NCBI GenBank assembly: GCA_002900995.3
Contig: CM035314.1
Location: 465,252-529,251, forward strand
Length of the DNA: 64,000 nt
Source: Ganoderma boninense
Lineage: Eukaryota; Basidiomycota; Agaricomycetes; Polyporales; Polyporaceae
Direction of reading: 5' to 3'
Shown here piece by piece: positions 12,546 through 25,800 of the stretch. Every line of letters begins with the position of its first letter. Positions within the stretch are counted from its first letter, which is position 1. The notes under the pieces are model-generated. The model did not search any database. It saw nothing but the letters and a program-made list of their open reading frames with translations, and was not told the origin of the DNA. The translations under genes and the position numbers were made by a program.

Positions 12546-15500
12546 TCAATACGAGAAAATCATGAGCCAGGGATTGAGGAGAATCTGGAAACAGCGTAAG
12601 TACAGGGAGGATTTACAGCGGGAAAGCGGGCTCACTGGATAGAGAATGTGGCATCCAACCACGATTCTGTGGAGGGTCGAAAACTGATGAGTCCACGCTC
12701 ATCAAGAAGCATCAAAAACGGGCAACGTACGCAAGGGGAAGAATGACGGCCCAGTCCCAGCCGAAAATGCGCCATCCGATGGGTACAGCGTCCGTGGTGA
12801 GAATGACCATGACAAAGATCATAATGGTAGAGAGTACGAGCGCGATCCAAAACCGTTTGAATATCTTCGGGACCTCCTGCCAGAAGTTGGAGCGCTCGAC
12901 TTCCTTCTTCGTCGCGCCCCAGGTGATGTTGTACGAGAACAGGTGCGCAAGCAGTGCCTGCGACAAGTGAATGCTCAGGCCACCGAAGAAGAAGAAGCTG
13001 TCAGCGCAGACGCGTCAGGAAGCGTTTCATTCAGGGACTGCGGGAGAGCAACTGACAAGAATGGAATCCAGGTCAGGTTCTCGGTCACAGCGTCCAACAG
13101 CGGCCGAGAGCCGAGGCGGTACTCGAGCATCGTGAAGCCGAGGTTTCCCGCGCCAGGAAAGACGACCGTGCACGCGAGCCAGATTTCGAAACTGTGCTCG
13201 TAATACCCGTCGACCTGCGAAAGCGTTATCGGAACGTGCCCCACTGACACATTCGCCACGACATACCGGAAGGTTCCACCCGAGCAGGAAATAGTTCATG
13301 ACTGAAAGCACGAAGGCGCCAGAGAGAGCGTCTGTGATGCCATATCTGTCAGAGGCTGTTACGTGAGAATATACCAGTTGGAACTTACAGTAAGAGAACA
13401 TGTCTGAAAAGAACATATTAGTTTCCAGATGATTGAAATAATAATCGTTACTCACACGACATCATACCAATCTTGTAGTGGAGAGGAGCATCAGACCACA
13501 TGAAACTGCGCAATTGTTTCGTGATTGGCCCCTTGCGCCACCACTGAACCAGGGGATTGAAGATGAGTTCGTTGCATCCTGGATACACGACGTGAGAGCA
13601 GAACCCTCATACAATGGCGGCACACCTACCGTATGAATACTTCTGCCACCTGTTGAGCTCATCGTCGCACGTCAGAGAGACACCCTCCTTGAAACCGCGG
13701 TTGGAGTACGTCGCCCAGCGAATGACGTAGCCACGCAACATAAGGCGGAGCGCCATGTCGAAGTCCTCCGACACGTTCGCTTCCGACCATATCTTCTTCT
13801 TCCCGTCCGCCTCGTCCACGAACGCCGCATCCTGCAGGGCCGACCACCGGAGGAACGCGTTGTGCCCGACGAACGGCGCGACCTCCCCATTGGCGCAGCA
13901 CATGGAAATGCAGCGATTGATGCGCCGCGTGAAGTGTGTGATCCCGTTCTCGAAATAGTGGTGCGCAACCTGCATCACGTCCGACTCGTGCTGGATGATC
14001 GCAACCTCGGGGCACTCGGCGAGCTCGCGCGCGGCGTCGCGCAGACAGTCCTCCGGCACGATCGTGTCCGAGTCCACGATCAGGATAAGCTCACCCACGC
14101 GCAACGACCGCCCGTTGCACGCCCATGGGCGCCACCGCCGCCCGCTCTCCTCAAACGTCTCCGCCACCGCCATCTCGAGCGCGCGGTCCTCGATGCTGAT
14201 CGCGACGCCGTCCTCGGTGAAGGTCGGCTCCGGGGGCGGCTCAGCGGCTTCGAGCGCGAGGATGTGCTTCTCCATCTTGAGCGAGAGCGCGAGCCCGTAG
14301 TTCATGTTCGATGCCTTCTTGAAGCGACCAGCACGCTTGAACCCGTCGGGGGCGCCGCTGTGAGGCGGGCGCGCGACCCAGCCGATGTTGTGGTCCGCGT
14401 AGAACGCGATGCGCGCCTGGCGCTCCTCCTCCGATATGAGCTGCAGGCCGTCGTCGTGCACGAGAATGGAGGAGGTGCCGCCCTGCCGTGCGTACGTCTG
14501 CATTGCCTTCTTCAGTGAGTACACCGACGGCGCGCTGTGGAGCAAACGAATGGAGGACGAGAGTAGGTTAGCACTAGCAATCCTCCGTAGATCTCGCAGC
14601 AGGAAACTCTAAAGTTAATCTCCCACTCGCTCGGGTTCCACCGACGCGCGAGGGCCTCGGGCCTCGACCCGAGAGCTAGGCGGCCTGGGGCGTCTAAATT
14701 ACGCATTCCGGCCTCGCCGTTCTCCCGGGAGCTCGGACTCGGACTCGGACTCGGACGCATGGGAGGAGTGGGAGTGCGAAGGGCAATACGCTAATAGCAA
14801 AACTGAATGCACGCACATCGTCTCGGTGAGACTCTCCTTGTAGACGGGCATCTCGATCGTCACATGGGGCAGGTTCTCGTCCACCAATTTATTTGGGGCA
14901 GGGGGCACCGCCGAGTAGTACTTCGAGTTCTCGTGGAACTGTGCGACCGGGCCGAGCCTGGAACGGGGCCAATACGCGGAAGAACAAGAACGTGTCAGCC
15001 CAGCCCGAAAACTGTATCACCGTTACACGGCCCTCGCGGCCACCGGAGCCCGATGTCCACGGAGGAGCCTCGAGAGGAGAGGGGACGTACACATAGGTGA
15101 TGTTGGTGACGATCATGAGGGAGAAGAACTGGTGGGAGGACAGCATCATCAGCGCATGCACTGGAGCCAGGAACAGGGCGAGGGCGGGCGACAGTAGGTT
15201 TCGGCTGGGGTCCGACTCGGACGTACCAATGAGACGCAGAACAGGAAAGGCACTGTCGTCATAAGCGCAAAGCGGGCCCAGTACCCGTCTAGGAGGGACT
15301 CCTCGAGCAGAACACTGGCGCCGCTCCCGATGAAGACTGATAATCGCATGAGTATACAATTGCCATGCCTTCGAAGGCGCGTCACAGATAAAAACGGCAA
15401 AGGGACAGACTCACAGAGCGAGAGGGCAGCCCCGAGGCCGGAATACACGGGGGCGAATAGGCGCATGGGCCTGGCGGACGGGCCTTCCGCGGTCTTCTCG

Positions 15501-16365
15501 ATGTCGCTCGCGTCGGCCTTCCAGTACCCGAAGATGTCGCAGGCGCGCTTCTTCTTCGCAGGGCCCTTCAGTTCCTTGGGTGCGAGCAGAATGGCGGAAG
15601 GCTTCTCGCTGGCCGCGGCCGAGGCATCGCGGATCTTCGCCTTCTCGGTGAGGTGCTCGTCGGACGCGGTCGTGGAGGGCACCGTGGAGTTGGCGAGGGA
15701 GGTGAATGCGAAGCGGCGGGTCCAGACGAGCTTGATGAGCTTCTCTTCGAAGTCGCGGCACGTGGGGATGATGCTGTCGAGGTCGTACGTCCACACGACC
15801 ATCACGCGCTCATCCCGCTGTCCAGAGCGAGTGTTGGAGAAGGTGAGTCGGTGTCTATCTGTCGTGTGCAGGGGCGAACTTACGATGAAGGCGGCGCATT
15901 GCTCCTTGTCAGCGCGGGGGAGGAACGCCATGGTGTCCATGATCTGGATACGGGTGTCATTGTCGACGTAGATGCAGTCAGAGTCTTCCTTGCTGGAAGA
16001 TGTAGGTTGTTGAGTGACGGTACGACAAGATGGATTAGCCAACTTACACTGTACCCAAGGCAGCGTGGATAGCAGCACTGCGGACCTTGACGGCGACGAT
16101 GGGGTTGAGGACGCGGATGGCGGACTCAAATGGCTCTAGATATTCGTTCTCGTACGGGAACACTCGGAAGTTGTTGTTGTCCACACGGAGGCAAACCCCC
16201 GCATGGATGTTCTCTTCCGAGGGTTTGAACCAGGCGTCCCCCTGGGTCTATGACACAAGGTACGTTGGCATGAATGAAAGAAGAAGTTTCGGACAGTTGG
16301 AATTTGCTGCGACTCACCTGCTTGAAGATGTGATGAAGCAGGGCATCGTAGGCGTCATAGTCCAT
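12546..16365 (-). CDS. Membrane glycosyltransferase family 2 (polysaccharide synthase-like), copy 2
   Basis: Fifteen exons with intron positions matching copy 1 give 883 aa: 16318..16365, 16048..16247, 15884..15992, 15415..15817, 15227..15336, 15091..15128, 14817..14957, 13630..14534, 13456..13578, 13389..13403, 13267..13331, 13057..13214, 12731..12997, 12636..12666, 12546..12584. Exon lengths equal those of copy 1 except exon 4 (+3 nt) and exon 8 (+12 nt), so five residues were gained or lost. DSD, SEDFD and LNRW motifs and all membrane segments are kept, so both copies look functional. Exon 11 needs the CACAG acceptor at 13332; an earlier AG would break the frame. The paralog is clearly diverged across the whole protein, so the duplication is not recent. 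Substrate unknown. Confidence 0.9.
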
Positions 16366-19300
16366 GACAATAAGGGAAGGACTGTGAGGGGGTGGATTAG
16401 TGGGGCGTAGTCTTCCGTGTGTGCAGGGTCCGAGACGCAGTCCTTCAACGAGACTCGTCGCAGTTGATCAGGGCCTTATAACAGTCGAAGCCACCCATGG
16501 CGGACGCGAAGGCGGCCTCAATAGCATAGATAGACATAGGCCGCAATGTTGAGACACCAGAAGTCGCCTGCAGACTGATGTGCCGCCCGCAAGGTCCGAT
16601 ACCTGACGTTCTATGTCCATGGGCCGGACAGGTGGAGGGGCCTGACACAATTGTATCAGGAAGAACATGTCGAATCTGCAGGGCGCATCTACAGATGGGT
16701 GTGGCATAGAATAATGCCGAGCGTCCGCGTCCAATGGCGGCTGCGCATAGGCGCGACGAAACGGCAACTGTGTATCGGCTCGCATTCGGATATGTTCTGC
16801 AGACAGCGCCTCGTTCGGCGAGAGACACGAACTCCTGACTTGTTGGGAATCCCGAGTCCAAGTGCCCTGGTGGGCGGGGCGGGTGCTAAGAGAAGAAGCA
16901 TCGAAGGTCAGTGCCTTCATTAGGGGACTTTGAGTTGTTCACGACTTGCCGGCGGATGTTCCGGCGCGAAGCAGGAGGTCAATTGCAGAAATTCCGGCTT
17001 CTCCAGGACATGATTCAATGCAGATGTGTCCACCACCAAACAGCTAAACATAGCGCGAGTGCCATACTGGTTGGAAACGAGTCCTAGAGTATTTGCACCC
17101 CTAAGTCCAAGGATTTCCTGAGAGATTCGGAATTCGCCAATGTCACTAGGCGTTATGACGAAGGCGAGGCTGCTCTTGACCGTGACCGAAGATCCAAGCA
17201 CAAGAAAGTTGGGTGTCAGCGAAAAGCCGTCGGGCCTGGACGGTACAGACAGGGCTGTCTTTTTCACTCCACGGGGACACCCTCCGAAACAATTCCACGG
17301 GGGATTCGGAGGATTGCCTAACAGTCAAGATCATCATCATAAACAAAATGTCTTGTAAGCCAACAACACTCATGTATCAAGAGTACAACTTGCCTTGGGA
17401 TGGTGACTGCACGCTGAACATATGAAAACATGAGGGGTTTCATCTCTGAGCTAGTTACTACTTCACGGCCCTAACGACTATGTCCCGGCGTAGTCTGGGT
17501 TTAAGGTTGTGCGCCTGATACCATAGCACATGTTCTGCACCTAGGATGGGTCTAGAGCAAGTTCGGGCCCACTCGGTGATAGTGAGGATGTGAGCACCAA
17601 AGACGACGGACAGATAGACTAGAAGCGAGCTTTGAATCAGACAATCCCCGGTTTGGCAGATGCGGCTGCCCATCCCCGGCGATAAAGGCGCCATATTACA
17701 ACATATTAGCGTCTTGTTTTGGGGCATTTGCAGTGAGATGAGGAACTCGAAGGAGAAGGTGGTGATTCCTATCGGAGCTTACTGGGAAAGGTTCGCGTGA
17801 TATGAACGACGCAATCCGTCAGACAGAGATAAGAATATGCACTTCAAGTCTATCTTCACGATGCGAATAAATGAAGGATGTATAGAGCTCGAGAATGCGG
17901 AGGAGGATGGATGGATGATGACCAGGTGGCCGTGGGTGCGGAGTGCAGCAGGCACGGGTATTCAGTCGGAGTGACAGATTTGGACTCCGACCCCCGGCTC
18001 TTCGGCGCTTCCACCACTCTTCCCTCGACTCCCATCTCCCACCCAGCACCGCCATTGCACTGAAGGCGAAGCGCTGCAAAATCCGCCCATCTTCTCTCGA
18101 ACCGGCTTCCCTATCTCCCTCATCAAGTTTTATCCAGCAAGGAGGACGTCCGCACATCAATTATGACCCGCACAGGCGCATACAGGGCGCATACAGTCAG
18201 GATTGCGCCGGCAAGTTCGGTCTCTTTTCGGCAGGATATCTGCACGGACATCACCTTCATGGCGGCCACGATGGCAGACGTAGGATTCAAAGCGTTTCGA
18301 ACTGCCATTCAGGCCCTCCGCGCAACCATCGGTGCGAATCTCCATGTCTTTTCTCTGTCAATCTCGTCCTGGTCCGGGCTATTTACCAGCCTTGGCCTGA
18401 GACGAGAGCTTCATGGTTGTGAGGGCTGCCTTGTGGCATAACCCCGCTAGCGGATCGTCGCGGAGTTCTTCCCTCTCGATGGTAGCCTGTCGGGATGTCT
18501 CAATGTCTCTGTCCGATCTTGTGCGAGGCGTGTCCACGATTAACGAGGATCCCTCGAGAATGATCTATGTTTTGCTCTAGAGGCTGAAGGGTCCAAGGTA
18601 CCGAGGGGCGAGGTACGTTTCAGCGTCTCGTCTCTCGGACACCGGGATGCCACAAATCTCCCATGTCCCTGCTAGTGGCCTAAAACCATCTTTGATACCG
18701 GTAATCTCCATCAATAAGCAGCCCAGAGCAGCCTTACCTCGTAGAGCTCCTCCGCAGTTTGGACTTCCTGGAGAAGAACGATGTGCTTGCACTACAAGTT
18801 GAGGCACCATTGTCGCGCCTGTGCTGTCCCAAACAGAATCTGTTTACATCTCTCATCCTCCTTATCAAACGATGGAACAGTGTAAGTGACGCTGAAAGCC
18901 CTTGCTTTTGATCAATTCGTCCATAACGTTGGCCATTACTGATTACTGATAGGTTAAGGGCAGCCTTTTCTTCCTAATGGCAGATGTCGGGCCTCGGCTT
19001 TGACGGTTTTCATCTCACCTAGATTGGATGACTAACGGTACTTGGAGCGCGGAGTGAATGCTTCGAGATGTCAGGTGTCGGACACCATCCGCGAATTTGA
19101 CGCGGATTGCGGCAGGCCGATGCAGACTGTCCCCGCGATGACAGCTGACGCCTGTCAGCAGCCACTCAAGCACCGCTTTCCACCGCGATGGGCTTGATCG
19201 CTGGACCGAGCCGAGGACCACAATGCGACGACATGAGTTATCGTTGACGCACAGTCTGGTACCTGACAAGGAGCGTCTGCTATTGAACTTCTATACCAGA

Positions 19301-20868
19301 AGGGCCGAGGAGCTGACTCTTGCATTAGGCACAATCCAGACTGCCCTCGTGGTCGTCATTCGCTTCAATGCAAGTATGTGGAAGGTTACGCGTGCGGTCG
19401 AGGCAGGCACTCCTTCTTGCCGATGCTCAGCAGGACGTTGGTAGTACATCCACATCCAACTGTTGAAGATGGAATCCAATCTCAGGAACATGGGGCAATA
19501 GGTTCCCGACCATTGCGCGACCACAACAAAGCATTGCAGTTATCGCACTCGGACATGCGGAGCGTTATCCTTGCGGCGGCTTTCGACGAAACGGTTAGCC
19601 TTCCAGCCGCCCGAGGTGCCCGCAACGGAAGTCTCGGAGTTGACCAGACTTCCCTGCCAATGCTCATACGCGTGTGCTCAACGTGCGTCCCCTCTCTCCG
19701 CACCCGCTCACTTTTCAAAGGCCTCTCGATCCTCACCTGGCCTTAACACCTCCGCCGCCTGGAACGCACACCCCGGGATCACGGCGTATTCTCATTCTGC
19801 AATGCTCGAGATCACGAGATTCACGAAGCGTGACATCGTGGGCTCGTGTTTGCTCTCCGACGATCTCCGTATTGGCCTTCGGCATCAGGGACTGCTCGGG
19901 TCGAACATCCAGGGCAGGCAGTCGAGGACAAGTACCGCTCTTCCTCCAACTGCGAACCACGAACGCAAGGTGAGCATGGGATACTCCCTCTCTCCAATTG
20001 GTCTCGGCTTGGCCCGCGAGCGACCCAACACCACGTTTGTCGTGTTCATCCCACGTTTCAATCGAGAGATACGACACAATGCCTCAGGCCGCGCCGCCTC
20101 ACCAAACGACTGTGGATGTCCTTCTCTTCTCGGATGGCTTCGTCTTCTACTTTCAGAGCCGCCGGAGGGCCCAAATCGTTTCGCGAAGTGTCCTTACGAA
20201 ACGCCGGTGACAGCGACTGACTGTTCTCTGATGAGAAATCCTTGGATCGCCTCTCTTTCCCGTCACAGAGTGCGTCCTGGTACCTGGCATTCACTCCTCG
20301 TTATGCCTCCGGGCTAGAGTAGTTGTGCAGGCCTTTCATATCCGGAGCCGGCGGTGAACTGTCAACCCTGTCCTAAATAGCGTCGAGAAGCCACCGGATT
20401 CGCCAGCGTCTGTCAGAGTCTGTCTTGTCAACATCAACCGTCCACGCCGTATGGTCTTGCGGCGCGTGTCCCTCTTTTGCGCCGCCGCGGGAGCAATGGA
20501 CTCTGGGTTGTCGCTGGTGGAACATTCGAGTCTGAGAAGCTCTCGGTGCACAAGCACACAACTCCTTCCAGCTCATGATACTGTGCGCCTGGGAGATGAC
20601 GGAGTCTGTTCGATACTGATCAACTGCCATCTGGGACCTGGGACCCAGGAATACATGCGAGAGGTGTCGTTCGGTGTGCCTTTCGCAACGTCTTCTGTCC
20701 ATTTTCTTCTGCGCCAGCACGACCTCATAAGGACTCATTCGGAGGAAACTCGCAGTTCCGGGCATCCCTTCCTCGCGTCCTCTTCCCCGCTCGAAAGCCG
20801 GGTTCCCCCCGGCATTTTCTGTTTCCCTCCACCCCGTGTTACCTCCACAGTGGGCTCTTCATTTGGAT
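16366..20868. other. Intergenic, possible decayed membrane-protein gene
   Basis: About 4.5 kb without a model I can support. On the minus strand at 16920..17730, open pieces in several frames look protein-like. One has a hydrophobic run (SSLLVYLSVVFGAHILTI) followed by a Trp/Cys-rich stretch, and one of 115 codons ends at 16920. They could be relics of one of the basidiomycete multi-pass membrane protein families, but no splice model joins them. The remainder (17.8-20.8 kb) shows nothing clear beyond the GH16-1 promoter region. Confidence 0.35.
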
Positions 20869-22881
20869 ATGTCGGACACTTTCCAGCCCTCGACTACGAC
20901 CTCCGCCGCCTCGTCCTCTGAGAGGCTACCTCCCGCCGCCCCCCAACCGACGGGACCATTGCCACCAATCCCGACGTTGACTACGACTCCGCCAATGGAG
21001 CCCAAGCGTCAGCGCCCCATACAGCCCCCGCCGCCTCTGCCGACGGAAGATCTGCGCCGGGACCCGTTCCGCACGCCCGACCCCTCCGTACCGCCCACGC
21101 CCCGCTCTGGAGTCAGCAACCCGTTTTCCCCTCCTGCGAGCGTCGTGAACCTCAGCTCCGAGCAGCACATGCAGGGCGTGCACCAGCCGTCGGAAAGCGT
21201 CGGCTCGCTCCCGTACTTCCCCTTCCCGCAGCCCATGTCCGCCCCGGGCTCGCGCCCGCACACCGGCGCGAGCCGCGTCTCCGTGCAGTCCTCTCTGCGC
21301 AACTCGACGACGGACCTGCAGGTGCATGAGGTCACCCGCGGGACGCGGAGCCGACGCAGCTCACACGTTCGCAGCTCTTACATGTCCCCACCTGCGCTGC
21401 CGAAGCGCGCTACGATCGTCGTCGAGGGCGAGGGCGAGGGTGGGGGAGGGGCAGCGCTGCAGCCAGTCCGGAGCGCGAAGCGGTTCCGCTCGTCCATGCT
21501 GACGGCCGAGGTGCCGAAGCCATGGGTGACGGACAAGGACATCTACGAGCGGATGGCATACTACATCACGTACGCGGTCGCGATGCTGGGGATTGTTGGG
21601 GGGGCACTCCGCGTGTACTTCAGCTACGTGCAGTCGCCGCGCGTGGGGAACCTGTGTCTGATCATGGAGGACGACTTCGAGACATTCGACACGCAGTACA
21701 CGTGGTTCCAGGAGGTTGACATGAGTGGCTTTGGGTCAGTTCTTCAATCGGGTGTTCTGCTGTTACCTTCGTGTAAAGCTGACCGAAAATTTACTTCCAC
21801 AGGAACGGGGAGTTCGAGATGACGACCAACTCGCCGAACAACTCATTCGTTGACAATGGGAGGCTCTACATCGTACCGACGCTCACGTCTGACGTCATCG
21901 GAAAGGCGAACGTCATCAACGGATTTACCTACAACATTACGGGCTGTACGGCGATCAACACTACCGCTGGCTGCGGCGCCGTCTCGAACGAGACCGCGGG
22001 GACCGTCATCAACCCTGTCATGAGCGCCCGCATCTCGACGAAACACAGCCACAACATCCAGTATGGTAAGGTGGAAGTCGTCGCGAGACTGCCCAGGGGA
22101 GACTGGCTGTGGCCCTCCATCTGGATGCTGCCTGTCCAGGAGACGTATGGACCGTGGCCGGCGTCCGGCGAGATCGACATCATGCAGTCCCGCGGGAACG
22201 CCCCCGACTACCCAGCTCAGTACGTGGTGTGCCTTGTTGAACACGGTGATTGACGGGTAGCGAACTGATTGACCTCGTCTAACTTGTTGCAGGGGAATCG
22301 ACTACGTCCGGGGCTCCCTGAACTGGGGTCCGTTCACGTGGCTCAACGGAGTCAGCAAGACGTTTGGCTGGTGGACGAACCGGCGGGAGACGTTCGCGGA
22401 CAAGTTCCACACGTTCGCGATGGAGTGGAGCCCCGAGTTCATTCGGCTCTACGTGGACTCGCGCCTCACGTACTCGCTCTTCCTCAAGTTCAACGAACCG
22501 TTCTTCGAGCGCGGTGACTTCCCGCCCGTCGTGCAGAACGGCACGGACTTTATCTCGACACCCGACCCGTGGAAGACCGGCACCCCAAACGTTGCGCCCT
22601 TCGACAGGCCCTTCTACCTGATCATGAACGTTGCTGTGGGAGGCACCAATGGGTGGTTCCCAGACGGCGCAGGCGATAAGCCGTGGCTCGATCATTCGCT
22701 AAGTACGTTTGCTTCTACTTCTTTCCTGTCATAAAGATAGAATCTAGTGGCTGATAGAGGTGCTGCAGCGGCAATGCGCGACTTCGCGCTTGCTCAGGAC
22801 GAGTGGTACGAAACCTGGCCGAAGAACATCGCCGACCGTTCGATGGTCGTCGATTCAGTCAAGATGTGGCAGCGTTGTTAG
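20869..22881 (+). CDS. GH16 family type II membrane protein, copy 1, with altered catalytic motif
   Basis: Four exons (20869..21734, 21803..22219, 22293..22702, 22769..22881) give 601 aa. A Pro/Ser/Thr-rich cytosolic N-terminus of about 225 residues is followed by one membrane anchor at about 229-252 and a lumenal/extracellular GH16 beta-jelly-roll domain with several N-glycosylation sequons. The family cleaves or remodels beta-1,3/1,6-glucans; Kre6/Skn1-like members act in beta-glucan assembly. The catalytic signature is normally ExDxxE. Here it reads E-I-D-I-M-Q (E412, D414, Q417), so the acid/base Glu is replaced by Gln (codon CAG at about 22175). That predicts weak or no hydrolysis and perhaps a glucan-binding role. 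The ATG at 20869 was chosen because the paralog also begins Met-Ser. The tandem paralog is at 28483. Confidence 0.88.
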
Positions 22882-25800
22882 ACGCGGTTTTATCCATCAC
22901 GCCATGCCATACTGTAACGACACTCCGAAGCGTTCGGCCATCCCGCCCTTCACCTCACTCCGCCCTGTGTCCGATGAGACGTTGACGTCGAACACGATGC
23001 TCAGCTGCCGGCCCCTGGTGGTGGTGGTCACTCGCCCCTCTACACCCTCGAACATGCGTTGCCCTACGGTCCAATTTCGATGACAATCTCGTACCCGTGT
23101 TGCTGACCCAGTATGTATCCGACTCTTCACGGACAAGTGGACATTGAGAGGCGTTTAAGCTGCGCCGATCCTGTCCAATCCCGATTTAGGTAACATCCCA
23201 ATGCCTGCTCTAACGGCGCACTGGCACTGTTCAGTGCATGTGCGCATCTCCTTCCAGTCGTCAGTCTGCGATTACCACGTTACCATCGCCATACACGAAG
23301 TGCTTGGTTCTGCGCGGCCATCTCCGTTAGGTGATCGAAGGCCGATACGCGGAGGGCCGCCGTCTTGTCTCGGAATGAATACAGTCTTCGTGCATCTTGC
23401 CCCATCCTAACTCCTTCTGTCCACCGCCCCCGCCCGTTCCTTCACACCCGGCACTACACCACCCGGCAGCGTACTCACGACGTGTTCTGGCGTCCCGAAT
23501 CGCACAATCCTGCGACGGCCGCACTGCGCCCATGCTTATTTCAGACCGGCGTTACGTTAGGTTCGTGTGCATCGGTGCGCCATCCAGCCAGACTTGCACT
23601 CGAATGGACATCGTCTATAGATTGTAATATGCCCACTATCACCACCGCACCGCACAGTATCTCACCCCATCGTCCAGCTTCGCAACATCGATGGCCGAGG
23701 CGCGACTTGGGGCTCTTATTTGCTTTGCGACCAGGAACAAGTTACAGGTTATGTGATCGTAACCCGACGCAGCGCGAACTTCAATTGAGCGGACTTGCTG
23801 GTGCACGAGTACAACGCGGTACCGCAGTACGGATGATTTACATCGGTGTATGTAGTTCCTCAAAGTTAACGGCATGGAGGTCGTAGGGACATGTGGAGAT
23901 GGGGAGTCAGAGTAACCGGAGCTCGAGGACCCTGGTTCCTACAACAAATGTATGGCCGAGCGCGCGAGCTGGTTTTCCAAGCATGCATGGTATGCACGCA
24001 AACCCGGCGACTCGCGAGCGCCCCGCTAATAGCTGTCTTTGCCGTCGCAGTTGATCATCCTCCCGGAAGTTTGTAGCTTGCGAAAGACGAAACATCCGCG
24101 CGTGCAAGGCATTCAGGCCCTGCAGGGGCGCACCATGCACGCGAACGACATCGACGTTCCGCTTCAATCGCGTCCGCTGCTATCGACGTAAAATCACAAC
24201 AACAGACAGCCGGCGGTTCGACGTCCAAATACGGTCCATCCGCAAGAAGACCTGGTAGCGCGCGCGCAGGGCGTCGCGCGAAACCCAATCTCCTCCCCTT
24301 GCGCCATGTGGCCGGACCCAGGTCAAGGTGAAGACCCAGCATGCATCATGCCACAGTCGTGGAGCGCGGCCTGAATGTGGAATTTGACGTACACGGGCAG
24401 AAAGATGACGATACAACGACATCCCTCGGGTCCTTTCATGGGGTGCGCAGTCGCGCGTCGGGCGTTGAACACCGGCGGAGGACAGGGACAAGGAGATAAG
24501 TGCTACATGGTAAGATCCAGCGCGTCGCCGATGGATGGACGTCCCCAGTCGCCCGGGATCGGCAGGCGCGAGCCTGGGGCAAAACGCTGGATCGCGGTAA
24601 TCGCACTCCGTAATAAGTAAGCGTCCAGATAAGTATGGCGTCCAGCGAATCCGTGCGTGCGCGAACGCGAACAATCAGCAGGGCCCGTCCCTGAGGCCTG
24701 GGGCCGGAAGCTGGAAACCTGCCAATGGGGTTGAAAATGGCATCGGGGCTGATGCGTGATGCGCCGAGATGAGCCCGACTGCAACGCTCCCGCCACAGGG
24801 TTGCGGCGCACGCAGCGTTGACGTCAGGGCTCGTCGGGGGGGGGGGGGGCGTCGTATGACGCGAGAGCGAGGTCTGGATAAACTGGCCTGCCGGAGACTA
24901 CAGGGCACGCGCGCCCCGACCCGAGTCGGTCGCGATGTCGCGGCATGGCAAGGAGGCGTCATAGCTCGTGGGTCGCGGCGTCCGGTGCGCGAGGCTCGCC
25001 GGCGGCGTGCCGCGCTCGAGTACTTACCCACCACCACGCGAGTGGGTGTGCGGAGGCAAAAGGAGAAGGAATTCAAGCACATTGGGAGCTGGCGGGGCGC
25101 GCGCCGACTGATGCGTGCCACCGCGGGTCGGTCGGATGCGAGATAGCTCGAGGTATGTACGTACTGTGGTTCACTGAATATGGTTTGGTTTTTCGCTGTT
25201 CTAGGTAGAATGCAGGGCGCAGTGTTTGGCGTTTGACTGGCTGAAGGGAAGCGAAAATGTTTGCAATCCGCGCACCCGTGTCAATAAGCATGACTGCATC
25301 CGGATGCGTTCCAAAGGCAGTGGTTAACGGGACGCTCACCTCGGGCAGGGTCTGTTAACGTAACCGGCACAGTCGCGCTGGGCATGCACGGTAGCAAGCA
25401 CGTTCGACTGGTTTTGATCATTTTCGTATGTCTTTTGGAACCGTCATGGGCGCGTATGCCGGGGAGATGCAGAAGCCGGGCTTTCCGAAAAGCGCGCCGT
25501 TTCACCAGAGCATGTCTTTCTCAGGAAGTCCTGGTCATGACTAGCGCTCAGTACAGAGACCGAGCCAACGTTGGGGAACGGCTGCTTACTCGGAATACAG
25601 ACACACGCACGCAGAGTCGCGCCCGCGCCGCTGGCTCCGAGAGAGACCGTTCCGAGTGGAAGGGGTGCTTATGGCTAAGCTTCGGGGGCCACATAGGAGC
25701 ACGGAACTGTCATTTTAACCGTTGACTGAACTCTGAGCGAGCCATGACGATATGGGGCGACATGGAAAGCCGAGCGTCGTCTGCAGAATACTCGGAGGCG

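Noticed and set aside
16920..17730. Minus-strand hydrophobic fragments
   Set aside because: Possible relic of a multi-pass membrane protein, but no start, no coherent splice model and no diagnostic motif.
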